Source of the DNA: Spirochaetales bacterium
GTDB lineage: Bacteria > Spirochaetota > Spirochaetia > JAGLYY01
Assembly: GCA_023131935.1 (NCBI GenBank)
Contig: JAGLYY010000118.1
Span: 1 to 19,052 of the forward strand
DNA length: 19,052 nt
Direction of reading: 5' to 3'
Below, piece after piece: positions 7,553-14,199 of the stretch. A program made the position numbers and the translations under genes. Under the pieces are notes generated by a model. That model did no database searches. It had not been told where the DNA came from and saw only the letters and a list, made by a program, of their open reading frames with translations. Position 1 is the stretch's first letter; each line of letters starts with the position of its first letter.

Positions 7553-7570
7553 TTGGCATGGTATTTGCTA
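7553..7570 (+). promoter_or_regulatory. Near-consensus sigma-54 (-24/-12) promoter, pointing into lptB antisense
   Basis: TTGGCATG, four bases, then TTGCT matches the sigma-54 consensus YTGGCACG-N4-TTGCW at 12 of 13 defined positions. GG (7555-7556) and GC (7567-7568) are at the required 10-base separation. Transcription would start near 7580 and run on the plus strand, antisense to the 3' end of lptB. It lies in the rpoN-lptB gap about 30 bases beyond the rpoN -35, so it could instead be a binding site for rpoN autocontrol. Confidence 0.5.
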
Positions 7571-7581
7571 CTATTGGATAG

Positions 7582-8316
7582 TTACATCTGAAAGTCATGG
7601 CCGAGATAGATTTTTCTTGCGGTTTCATTTGCGAGAAGTTCATCTTTGGGTCCGCTCACCAGTATTTCTCCAAGATTGATGATGTAAGATCTATTGGTTA
7701 TCTCCAGTGTATCCCGGACATTATGATCGGTTATCAGTACTCCGATCCCCTTTTTCGACAAATTTTCTACAATGTTTTTTATCTCGTAAACCGCGATAGG
7801 ATCTATTCCCGCGAAAGGCTCATCCAGGAGGAGGAACCGGGGTTTAATAGCCAGGGACCGGGCGATTTCTGTCCGGCGCCGTTCCCCCCCCGAGAGGGTA
7901 AAGGCTTTCTGGCGCCGCAAATGGCTTATCCCCAGTTCCTCGAGAAGAATTTCCAGGTTTTCCCGTTTTTCATCATGGGAGAGATCTGTCCTGTTTTCCA
8001 GTATCGCCCAGATATTTTTTTCCACCGTCAGCTTTCTGAATACCGAGGCTTCCTGGGGCAGATAAGAGATACCTTTCAGAGCCCGTTTGTACATCGGCAG
8101 GTGGGTTATCTCATGGTGATTCAGGTAGATTCTGCCGGCTGTGGCTTTGATAAATCCCACGATCATATAAAAAATGGTAGTTTTTCCCGCCCCATTGGGA
8201 CCAAGAAGGCCGACTATTTCCCCCTCTTTCATGGAGAAGCTGATATCCCTAACGGCAACTTTCCGGCCGAAGACCTTTTTTAATCCTTCAACGCCGAGAA
8301 CAGCCCTATTCCCCAT
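7582..8316 (-). CDS. lptB: LptB-type ABC transporter ATPase
   Basis: Cytoplasmic ATPase of the lipopolysaccharide-type export machine (LptBFG), which powers lipid extraction from the inner membrane. The 244 residues carry Walker A GPNGAGKT (39-46), Q-loop Gln88 in YLPQE, the signature LSGGE (141-145), Walker B FLLLDEP with Glu166 and the switch His198 in TDHNV. LSGGERRRTEIARSL and the short single-domain form are typical of LptB. The start ATG overlaps the lptA stop by 11 bases. Gene order (lptC, lptA, lptB, rpoN, hpf) matches the classical cluster and supports the assignment over other ABC ATPases. The membrane partners LptF/LptG are not here. Confidence 0.93.
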   Translation of the reverse strand: MGNRAVLGVEGLKKVFGRKVAVRDISFSMKEGEIVGLLGPNGAGKTTIFYMIVGFIKATAGRIYLNHHEITHLPMYKRALKGISYLPQEASVFRKLTVEKNIWAILENRTDLSHDEKRENLEILLEELGISHLRRQKAFTLSGGERRRTEIARSLAIKPRFLLLDEPFAGIDPIAVYEIKNIVENLSKKGIGVLITDHNVRDTLEITNRSYIINLGEILVSGPKDELLANETARKIYLGHDFQM

Positions 8317-9022
8317 CAGGTTTCTCCTCTACCGTCGTTTCCACGGCTTCAGGCTCATCGCTTTCATTTTCTTCACCAATCTCCTGTTCCTCTTCAGTAT
8401 CAGATTCATCACTCTGAATTCTTCCGGAAACGTCACCCTGAAGGAGAATTTCATCGGTGTCAAGATTTATAATAATCCTTGAGGCACTGTATTCATCCCC
8501 CTTCCAATAAACTGAGGGCATACCGGATAGTTCAAGGATCTTTTCCTTTCTAAGGTAACGGGCAAATTCTCCGCGGCAAACCATATCTTCCTTAAGAATT
8601 CGAACACCAATCTGGATGAGGGTGATTTCCTCTTTCCCGCGATCTTCAAAGAAGTGCCCCTTTACCACGATTTCGTTTTTCTGATCCACCATCTCCGCGT
8701 AACCTTCAATCCTGCTGATCTCCTCTTCACGGTCAAAAAGGAGGTTGTCGCAGAAAAGGAGTATCCCCTTTTCATCATCGGTGACCCTTACATTTCCAGT
8801 ACACCGTGCGTATCGGAAATCACTGCCAAAGAGCTCTATTTTGTCGGCATGTATTTCCATTGAACCTGATATCATTATGGCGTTACCTGTTAGGGTAGTG
8901 TACTCCCGTCCCTTGGCAAGAACAGCTTCTGTTTTATCACTTGAAAAGGAAAAATCATCATCGGCGGGAAGAATACCGGTGCTGATAAGCAGGAGAATGA
9001 GCGGGAGCAGTTTATTCTTCAT
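8306..9022 (-). CDS. lptA: LptA-like (OstA domain) periplasmic lipid-transport protein
   Basis: A probable periplasmic bridge protein for lipid export. From the ATG at 9022 (GAGGAA upstream) it is 238 residues. A signal peptide (1-20, KNKLLPLILLLISTGILPA) is followed by a beta-jellyroll-like region of repeated short strands: TTLTGNAIMISGSMEIHADK, then ARCTGNVRVTD, ISRIEGYAEMV and ILLQGDVSG, the spaced G-N/D-V pattern of OstA domains. A strongly acidic, low-complexity tail fills the last 35 residues (SDESDTEEEQEIGEENES and on) and is not part of normal LptA. The start overlaps the lptC stop by 11 bases, and it in turn overlaps lptB by 11, so the three are coupled. Another ATG four codons upstream is possible. 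Confidence 0.82.
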   Translation of the reverse strand: MKNKLLPLILLLISTGILPADDDFSFSSDKTEAVLAKGREYTTLTGNAIMISGSMEIHADKIELFGSDFRYARCTGNVRVTDDEKGILLFCDNLLFDREEEISRIEGYAEMVDQKNEIVVKGHFFEDRGKEEITLIQIGVRILKEDMVCRGEFARYLRKEKILELSGMPSVYWKGDEYSASRIIINLDTDEILLQGDVSGRIQSDESDTEEEQEIGEENESDEPEAVETTVEEKPDGE

Positions 9023-9590
9023 CCGATTCCTCATCCGATTCTTCGTCGGAGATGTAGTATCCTGAAACCTGCTCCTTGAAAATGAATCGTTTTTCTCTAA
9101 ATAAACATGAGAACCCTTTTCCCCGGATAGTTGTTCCGGATTCCTTCCTGATTTCAACTTCATCTCCCGGTTTCCCCGTTAAAGTCTTTTCTTCATTATT
9201 CCAGGAAAGATTCGACCCGTAGATAATGGTTTCTTCTGTGAGGGAATAAAAGAGGATGTTTCCCATGAGTTCCGCGTCTTCGGTTTCGGTATAAAATATC
9301 GCCCTGTCAGCCTTTCCCTGGGTAACAACTTCTCCAAGATTATTGTATTCCTCAAAGATGACTCCCTGAAGGTGGATTTCATGTTTCGAGTCAAAACCCT
9401 CCGCCCGTTCCGCCTGAAGTCTAAAAACCGGATTGCCTTTTCGTACCGAGGTATTCTTAAAGGAGTACAGAACTGAATTGGGAACTTCCTTGGCGAGATC
9501 GTCCGCGACAATGGCAGCATCATAATCAAGGCTGCAAGCCCCGTAAAAGAGAATAATAATAATTATCCAAAAGATCCCTTTATTTCCCAT
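9012..9590 (-). CDS. lptC: LptC-like membrane-anchored lipid-transport protein
   Basis: A probable LptC, which passes lipid from LptBFG to LptA. From the ATG at 9590 it has 192 residues. A very hydrophobic N-terminal segment (IFWIIIIILFYGAC) could be a membrane anchor or a lipoprotein signal with Cys19. Repeated strands follow, such as NPVFRLQAERAEGFD, HEIHLQGVIFEEY and LTGKPGDEVEIRKESGTTIRGKGFS, the pattern of the LptC/YrbK fold. The assignment rests on this and on lptA and lptB following. The C-terminus is three copies of an acidic Ser-Asp-Glu-Glu unit, from a 12-base tandem repeat. The ATG overlaps the pyrG stop by 11 bases and has no good ribosome site, so translation probably depends on coupling to pyrG. 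Confidence 0.8.
   Translation of the reverse strand: MGNKGIFWIIIIILFYGACSLDYDAAIVADDLAKEVPNSVLYSFKNTSVRKGNPVFRLQAERAEGFDSKHEIHLQGVIFEEYNNLGEVVTQGKADRAIFYTETEDAELMGNILFYSLTEETIIYGSNLSWNNEEKTLTGKPGDEVEIRKESGTTIRGKGFSCLFREKRFIFKEQVSGYYISDEESDEESDEE
9015..9050 (-). repeat. Three tandem 12-base units at the lptC/lptA junction
   Basis: On the minus strand three imperfect copies of TCSGAYGARGAA encode Ser-Asp-Glu-Glu three times at the end of lptC. The copies also contain the ribosome site and ATG of lptA (9022), plus a second in-frame ATG 12 bases earlier (9034). Confidence 0.85.
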
Positions 9591-11184
9591 AATCAAGGCT
9601 TGCCCGAATAAAACTTCCGAAAAGAGGATTGGGTTCCAGGGGGGTAGAGGTGAACTCCGGGTGAAACTGGACTCCAAGTCCCCAGGGATGGTCCTTCCAT
9701 TGGATTGTCTCCACAAGAGAGTTGTCGTAGGTCGTTCCGGCGATAATGAGTCCCGCGCTTTCCAGTTCTTTCCGGTACTTGTTGGATACCTCGTAACGGT
9801 GCCTGTGTCGTTCAAAGATGACGTCGCTGCCGTAAATTTCCCGGATCTTTGTACCGGCATTCAGGCGTGTTTCTCCCCTTCCCAGGCGCATGGTGCCGCC
9901 AAATGCGGTTACATCTACCTGGTCAGCAAGAAGGGCAATAACGGGGTGCTTGCTCTCCGGCGCGAATTCGGTGCTGTCCGCATCCGCGTAACCGAGGACA
10001 TGACGGGCGTATTCAACAACCATGATATGCATCCCAAGGCAGATACCGAAATAGGGCTTTCCTCTTTCCCGGGCGTATTGTACTGTTCTCACCATACCAT
10101 TAATTCCCCGTTTTCCAAATCCGCCGGGAACAAGGATGCCATCTACAGCATCCAGAATCTCCTCCGGGTTTTCTGCTTCTTCAAGGCTCTGGGAGTCGAT
10201 CTTTACCAGCTCAACGATGGCTTCATTCGCGAGACCGCCATGGAAAAGGGCTTCATAAATTGATTTATACGTATCCGGAAGCTCGATATATTTTCCGACA
10301 ATTCCGATCTTTACCTGATTTTTTGATCGTTGGAAGGTACCCACCATGGAAGACCATCTGGCAAGGTTTATCTTTTTCTTTGGAATACCAAGTTTCTCTA
10401 TTACGATCCCGTCTACCTTCTGTTCATGATATACAAGGGGAATTTCATAAATAGTGGTATTGACATCGTAGGCTGAGATAACCGCTTTCTCCTCTACATT
10501 GGTAAAGAGAGAGATCTTCCTACGCATATCATCATCGAGCATCCGGGGGGTTCGGCACAGGAGCAAGTCCGGCTGTATACCAATTTCATGCAGCTCTTTC
10601 ACCGAATGCTGGGTTGGTTTTGTTTTAAGTTCACCACCCCCGACTTCCGGAATAAGGGTCAGGTGGACAAAAAGCACATTTGATTTGCCAAAGTCGAGAA
10701 TAAATTGCCGCGCCGCTTCAAGGTAAGGAACTGATTCAATATCGCCGACGGTCCCCCCTATCTCGATAATAATTACATCAACTTCAGGATCTTCCCCAAC
10801 TCTCACAATCCGCCGTTTGATTTCATCGGTAATATGGGGAATGACCTGAACAGTCCTGCCAAGGTAATGTCCCTCCCGCTCCTTCCGGATTACCTCCTGG
10901 TATACCTGCCCGGTGGTAATGGAACTCGCCTTGGTGATGGGAGATGAAGTAAAACGGGCATAGTTACCTAAATCAAGATCGGTCTCGGCGCCGTCATCGG
11001 TCACGTAAACTTCTCCATGCTGATAAGGACTCATGGTCCCCGCGTCCACATTGATGTAGGGATCGATCTTAACCATACGAATATTAAGATCCCGGGCTTC
11101 CAGGAGACAACCGATTGATGTTGCAGCTATACCTTTTCCGAGGCTGGAACACACACCGCCGGTAACAAAAATATACTTCTTCAT
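9580..11184 (-). CDS. pyrG: CTP synthase
   Basis: Makes CTP from UTP, ATP and glutamine. The 534 residues are the normal length. The synthetase domain (1-270) has the P-loop region GGVCSSLGKGI (9-19), KIDPYINVDAGTMSP and the TDDGAETDLDLGNYARF block. The class I glutamine amidotransferase domain (about 290-534) has the oxyanion-loop GGFGKRG, nucleophile Cys382 in GICLGM, and His508/Glu510 in QFHPEF. After GICLGM the chain reads His where Gln is usual. It is followed without a gap by lptC, a remnant of the pyrG-kds-lpt order. A promoter sits immediately before the ATG, and no Shine-Dalgarno is at a workable distance. Confidence 0.98.
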   Translation of the reverse strand: MKKYIFVTGGVCSSLGKGIAATSIGCLLEARDLNIRMVKIDPYINVDAGTMSPYQHGEVYVTDDGAETDLDLGNYARFTSSPITKASSITTGQVYQEVIRKEREGHYLGRTVQVIPHITDEIKRRIVRVGEDPEVDVIIIEIGGTVGDIESVPYLEAARQFILDFGKSNVLFVHLTLIPEVGGGELKTKPTQHSVKELHEIGIQPDLLLCRTPRMLDDDMRRKISLFTNVEEKAVISAYDVNTTIYEIPLVYHEQKVDGIVIEKLGIPKKKINLARWSSMVGTFQRSKNQVKIGIVGKYIELPDTYKSIYEALFHGGLANEAIVELVKIDSQSLEEAENPEEILDAVDGILVPGGFGKRGINGMVRTVQYARERGKPYFGICLGMHIMVVEYARHVLGYADADSTEFAPESKHPVIALLADQVDVTAFGGTMRLGRGETRLNAGTKIREIYGSDVIFERHRHRYEVSNKYRKELESAGLIIAGTTYDNSLVETIQWKDHPWGLGVQFHPEFTSTPLEPNPLFGSFIRASLDYGK

Positions 11185-11192
11185 GTATCAGG

Positions 11193-11222
11193 ATTATCCT
11201 CGAAACAATAGTGCAAAGTCAA
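11193..11222 (-). promoter_or_regulatory. Promoter of pyrG, implying a leaderless mRNA
   Basis: On the minus strand TTGACT (11217-11222, 5 of 6) and GATAAT (11193-11198, 5 of 6) are separated by 18 bases. The pyrG ATG lies 8 bases after the -10, so transcription would begin within about 2 bases of the start codon. Confidence 0.6.
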
Positions 11223-11239
11223 TCTGTATAAAGGGTTGA

Positions 11240-11728
11240 TTACATCAGTCGGGAGTCGGGAGGTTCAGTTTCCAGGTAGAGAATATCATCGTTCCATGGC
11301 TGGAAGGGGACGGTGTCCTCATTCTTGAAAGTGCAGCCCTGGAATATATCCCTCTGTACCAGGATGGGGGCATGGAACCTGAGGGCGAGAGCAATTCCAT
11401 CACTCGGCCGTAGATCCATAGCATAAACTTTGAAGGCGCTCCGATAGATAATTCGGGCCAGATGCTTGTCTTCGTACCCTTTGTAGATCTCAATCCTGTT
11501 CAGCCGGAAGTGATGTTTGCGCAGGAATTTTACCATAAGATCATGTGTGAGGGGGCGGGGGGGCAGTACTCCTTCAGCCTCGATAATGATTGCGCTGGCT
11601 TCAAATGGTCCGATCCAGATGGGCAGGACGCGGTCATTCTCCCGGTTCTCGAGGAGTACGATAGGCATCTTTGTCTCCTGCTCCAGGGCAATTCCTTTTA
11701 ATACGCATTCGATAAACTGATTCTTCAT
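11240..11728 (-). CDS. Bifunctional nuclease (BFN/DUF151) domain protein
   Basis: A member of the DUF151/BFN family, whose plant members have DNase and RNase activity; the bacterial role is poorly known. From the ATG at 11728 it has 162 residues. The domain (about 3-140) shows the family's usual pattern: LPIWIGPFEASAIIIEAEG, then RPLTHDLM, RIEIYKGYEDKHLARIIY and the RPSDGIALALRFHAPI segment. A GTG at 11770 would add 14 residues but would read through the promoter and has no ribosome site. It precedes pyrG by 55 bases on the same strand and is divergent from cheR. An extended -10 lies 11 bases before the ATG, so this transcript too may have almost no leader. Confidence 0.88.
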   Translation of the reverse strand: MKNQFIECVLKGIALEQETKMPIVLLENRENDRVLPIWIGPFEASAIIIEAEGVLPPRPLTHDLMVKFLRKHHFRLNRIEIYKGYEDKHLARIIYRSAFKVYAMDLRPSDGIALALRFHAPILVQRDIFQGCTFKNEDTVPFQPWNDDILYLETEPPDSRLM

Positions 11729-11739
11729 TCTGATAATTG

Positions 11740-11748
11740 AATATACCA
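11740..11748 (-). promoter_or_regulatory. Extended -10 promoter of the BFN gene
   Basis: TGGTATATT on the minus strand fits an extended -10 (TGN-TATAAT, 5 of 6 in the hexamer). No good -35 is present, as is usual for this class. The ATG is 11 bases downstream, giving a leader of about 5 bases. Confidence 0.5.
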
Positions 11749-11789
11749 CATTTTGTTTTGAAAAACACACAGGAAAACATTTAAAAAAT

Positions 11790-11818
11790 TTGACACCCCG
11801 TATGGCGGGAAATACACT
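11790..11818 (+). promoter_or_regulatory. Sigma-70-type promoter of cheR-cheB
   Basis: A perfect TTGACA (11790-11795), 17 bases, then TACACT (11813-11818, 4 of 6). The spacer holds a small CCCG/CGGG inverted repeat (11797-11809). The cheR ATG is 28 bases downstream. No flagellar sigma-28 motif is seen. Confidence 0.6.
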
Positions 11819-11845
11819 TAGAAGAGATGAATGGAGCTGAGATGA

Positions 11846-12667
11846 ATGGATAATTTTATTTCAGAAACAGATTTCGAACGATACAGGAACCTCATTTATG
11901 ATGAGAGCGGTATTCATTTTTCCTCATCAAACAGGACGATCCTCGAGAGCCGGCTGAAGGAGCGGCTGCGAAAGCAGAACATATCCACAGTTGGTGAGTA
12001 TTACACGATACTCACCAGGGATAGAGCGGAAATGAAGGCACTTCTCGATGCCGTTACCACCAATTTGACCCGTTTTTTTCGGAATACAGCCCATTTTCAG
12101 ACTTTTGAATATTATATTTTACCGGATCTGATTAAATGGAAGCAAAAGAAGGGAGACCGAAGTATCAAACTATGGAGCGCCGGCTGTTCAACCGGTGAGG
12201 AGCCCTATTCCCTCGCCATGGCTATGAAGGAGCTTCTCCCCCCGGGATTTAAAATTGATATTACCGCTTCAGATTTAAGCTTAAAAAGTCTCATGACCGC
12301 GAAAGAGGGCTTCTACTCTGATATGAAGATGAATGGCGTCATCGATCGTTATTTAAACAAGTACTTCGAGAAAAAGCCGGGGGGGTATCAGGTAAAAGAA
12401 GAGATACGCAATCTTATCAAGTTCGATTACCATAATCTCAAATTCGAGAGTGGACTGAAAAACCTTGATATTGTTTTCTGTAGAAATGTGATTATCTACT
12501 TTGATGAAGCAGCCCAGGAAGCGGTGATCAACAAATTTTATGATGCAATGAGCAATCACGCCTTTCTTTTTATTGGCCACTCGGAGTCTTTGTTTGGAAT
12601 GAACACCAAGTTCGAATTCCTGAAAACCGACTGGGCCTGTATATATCAAAAGATGCTGGAGAAATAA
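11846..12667 (+). CDS. cheR: Chemoreceptor methyltransferase CheR
   Basis: Methylates glutamates of chemoreceptors using S-adenosylmethionine, for sensory adaptation. The 273 residues are standard for a stand-alone CheR. The N-terminal helical domain (about 1-75) leads to TTNLTRFFRN (71-80), the SAM-binding WSAGCSTGEEPYSLAM (110-125), ITASDLS (139-145) and the late CRNVIIYF and FLFIGHSESL motifs. No TPR or receptor-tethering tail is present. The ATG at 11846 is chosen because GGAG lies 9 bases upstream. cheB follows after 3 bases, so the opposing modification enzymes are made together. Confidence 0.97.
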   Translation: MDNFISETDFERYRNLIYDESGIHFSSSNRTILESRLKERLRKQNISTVGEYYTILTRDRAEMKALLDAVTTNLTRFFRNTAHFQTFEYYILPDLIKWKQKKGDRSIKLWSAGCSTGEEPYSLAMAMKELLPPGFKIDITASDLSLKSLMTAKEGFYSDMKMNGVIDRYLNKYFEKKPGGYQVKEEIRNLIKFDYHNLKFESGLKNLDIVFCRNVIIYFDEAAQEAVINKFYDAMSNHAFLFIGHSESLFGMNTKFEFLKTDWACIYQKMLEK

Positions 12668-12670
12668 ACT

Positions 12671-13795
12671 GTGGAGCCGATATCAGTCGTAATCTGTGAT
12701 GATTCAGCGTTAATGAGGAATCTTATCGGGAAGATTGTCGAGAGCAATCCCGATTTGACTGTGGCAGGCACGGCCATGAATGGCAACTTTCTGTTAAAGA
12801 AACTGCCGCGACTGAATCCTGATGTCATTATCCTGGATCTCGAAATGCCGGAGATGAACGGTATTGAATTTCTGAAAGAAAGGCGGCGTCAGAACATAGA
12901 CATTCCGGTAATAATCCTTTCATCCATTGCGCGGAAAGGGGCAAGGATCACAATGGAAGCCCTTTCTCTTGGCGCCGCTGATTTTATTATGAAGCCTTCC
13001 GGAGCCGTATCAGAGGATATTAATACCGTTGCCGCCAGGATAATTGAAACTGTCCATGCCTATGGCACCCTATACCGCCGGGAAAAGGGAAAAGAAGCCC
13101 CGCCGCCTCTAATGGTCACACCTTCTTTACCGAAAAAAAAATTTACCGTTGAGAGTCCTGTATCTACGAAACCACCGGACTTTCCTCCGGCAAACCGGAC
13201 AGGACCGGAACCTGACGGAATTAAAATAATTGCGATCGGAATTTCTACGGGGGGACCGAATGCTCTGCGGGAGGTTTTTTCGAAGATCGACCCGGATCTG
13301 CCTGTCCCGATCGTGGTAGTTCAGCATATGCCTGAAGGATTTACCGAAGAGTTCGCAAACAGTCTGGACAGAATATGCCCTCTTGAAGTGAAGGAAGCTG
13401 CTGAAGGGGATATCATTAAACCTGGCAGAGTTCTGATCGCCCCCGGGAACCATCACCTGGAGGTGGAAAAACGGCGCCTCGCGACAATTGCCCATATAAC
13501 TACAGCGGACCCGGTGAATGGTCACCGCCCTTCGGCGGATGTTCTCTTTGCTTCGGTAACAAAGTATTTTAAAAACAATATGCTTGGGGTGATTATGACC
13601 GGTATGGGCAAGGATGGGGCCCGGGAAATTGGTACTATCTATAACAGTGGAGGATTTACCATCGGCCAGGACGAGGCCTCATCGATAGTCTATGGTATGC
13701 CAAGGGTTGCCCGGGATTTGGGTTATATTCAGCGCCAGGTTTCTCTGCATGATATGGCGGATACCATCAGTAGTATTGTGGCGGATTATTATTGA
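12671..13795 (+). CDS. cheB: Chemotaxis response regulator and methylesterase CheB
   Basis: Removes methyl groups from (and deamidates) chemoreceptors, activated by CheA phosphorylation. The 374 residues contain a receiver domain (1-125; D10/D11, phospho-acceptor D56, K108), a proline-rich linker (about 140-180) and the methylesterase domain with catalytic Ser192 in GISTGGPNAL, His219 in VVQHMP and Asp315 in GMGKDGA. All are intact. It starts with GTG, with GGAG 9 bases before it inside the end of cheR. The last 7 bases overlap the 3' end of the convergent rseC-like gene, and no terminator fits between them. Confidence 0.97.
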   Translation: MEPISVVICDDSALMRNLIGKIVESNPDLTVAGTAMNGNFLLKKLPRLNPDVIILDLEMPEMNGIEFLKERRRQNIDIPVIILSSIARKGARITMEALSLGAADFIMKPSGAVSEDINTVAARIIETVHAYGTLYRREKGKEAPPPLMVTPSLPKKKFTVESPVSTKPPDFPPANRTGPEPDGIKIIAIGISTGGPNALREVFSKIDPDLPVPIVVVQHMPEGFTEEFANSLDRICPLEVKEAAEGDIIKPGRVLIAPGNHHLEVEKRRLATIAHITTADPVNGHRPSADVLFASVTKYFKNNMLGVIMTGMGKDGAREIGTIYNSGGFTIGQDEASSIVYGMPRVARDLGYIQRQVSLHDMADTISSIVADYY

Positions 13796-14199
13796 TCCGT
13801 GTTTAGCTTCCGGATTATTTGGGGTTCCTCTTTTGTCTGACGTGAGTAAAGCGGGTTGATGCCAAATCCGGTGGCAAGGCCCCCCAGTCCAAAGATCGCT
13901 TTAATCCCCTCTGATTCTATCCCGAAGATCCACCCTGCGCCGGCGAAGAAAAGGACAAAGAGGATCAGGGGAAAGATTAATACCATAAAACTTGCCATTA
14001 TGGCCTTCCCCGGGGCGAAAAATACCTCTACGGTGTCTCCAACCGACAGATTTATGTTTGATGTATTGCTGGCCTGATATTTTCTGGCCTTTACGTTACA
14101 AAACCCGCTTGCTCCACATGATTTACAGGCCGTCGTATCACCACATCCAAGGGTAACAGTATTATCATCGACTTTCAGTACCGTTGCCTGGTCCTTCAT
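13789..14199 (-). CDS. RseC/MucC-family membrane protein
   Basis: A 136-residue inner-membrane protein with the RseC pattern: a short N-terminal domain with four cysteines (C19, C25, C28, C34, spaced 5-2-5), then two membrane segments (about 66-88 and 92-112). RseC proteins are linked to SoxR reduction and envelope-stress sigma control in proteobacteria and are common beside electron-transport genes in other phyla; what it does here is unknown. The cysteines suggest a redox or iron-sulfur role (inference). The ATG at 14199 has a strong AAGGAGG 6 bases upstream and lies 35 bases inside ymdB. Confidence 0.85.
   Translation of the reverse strand: MKDQATVLKVDDNTVTLGCGDTTACKSCGASGFCNVKARKYQASNTSNINLSVGDTVEVFFAPGKAIMASFMVLIFPLILFVLFFAGAGWIFGIESEGIKAIFGLGGLATGFGINPLYSRQTKEEPQIIRKLNTDQ

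Noticed and set aside
7597..8283. 228-codon open frame on the plus strand, beginning just after the sigma-54-like site
   Set aside because: It is codon-aligned antisense to lptB, has no ribosome site, and the product has no recognisable domain. Such frames arise when the sense gene avoids certain Leu and Ser codons.
9661..10263. 200-codon plus-strand frame opposite pyrG
   Set aside because: pyrG is intact and highly conserved on the other strand; the antisense frame is a by-product.
11781..11845. Flagellar sigma-28 promoter expected upstream of cheR
   Set aside because: TAAA is present but no GCCGATAA-like -10 follows at about 15 bases; the TTGACA/TACACT pair explains the region better.
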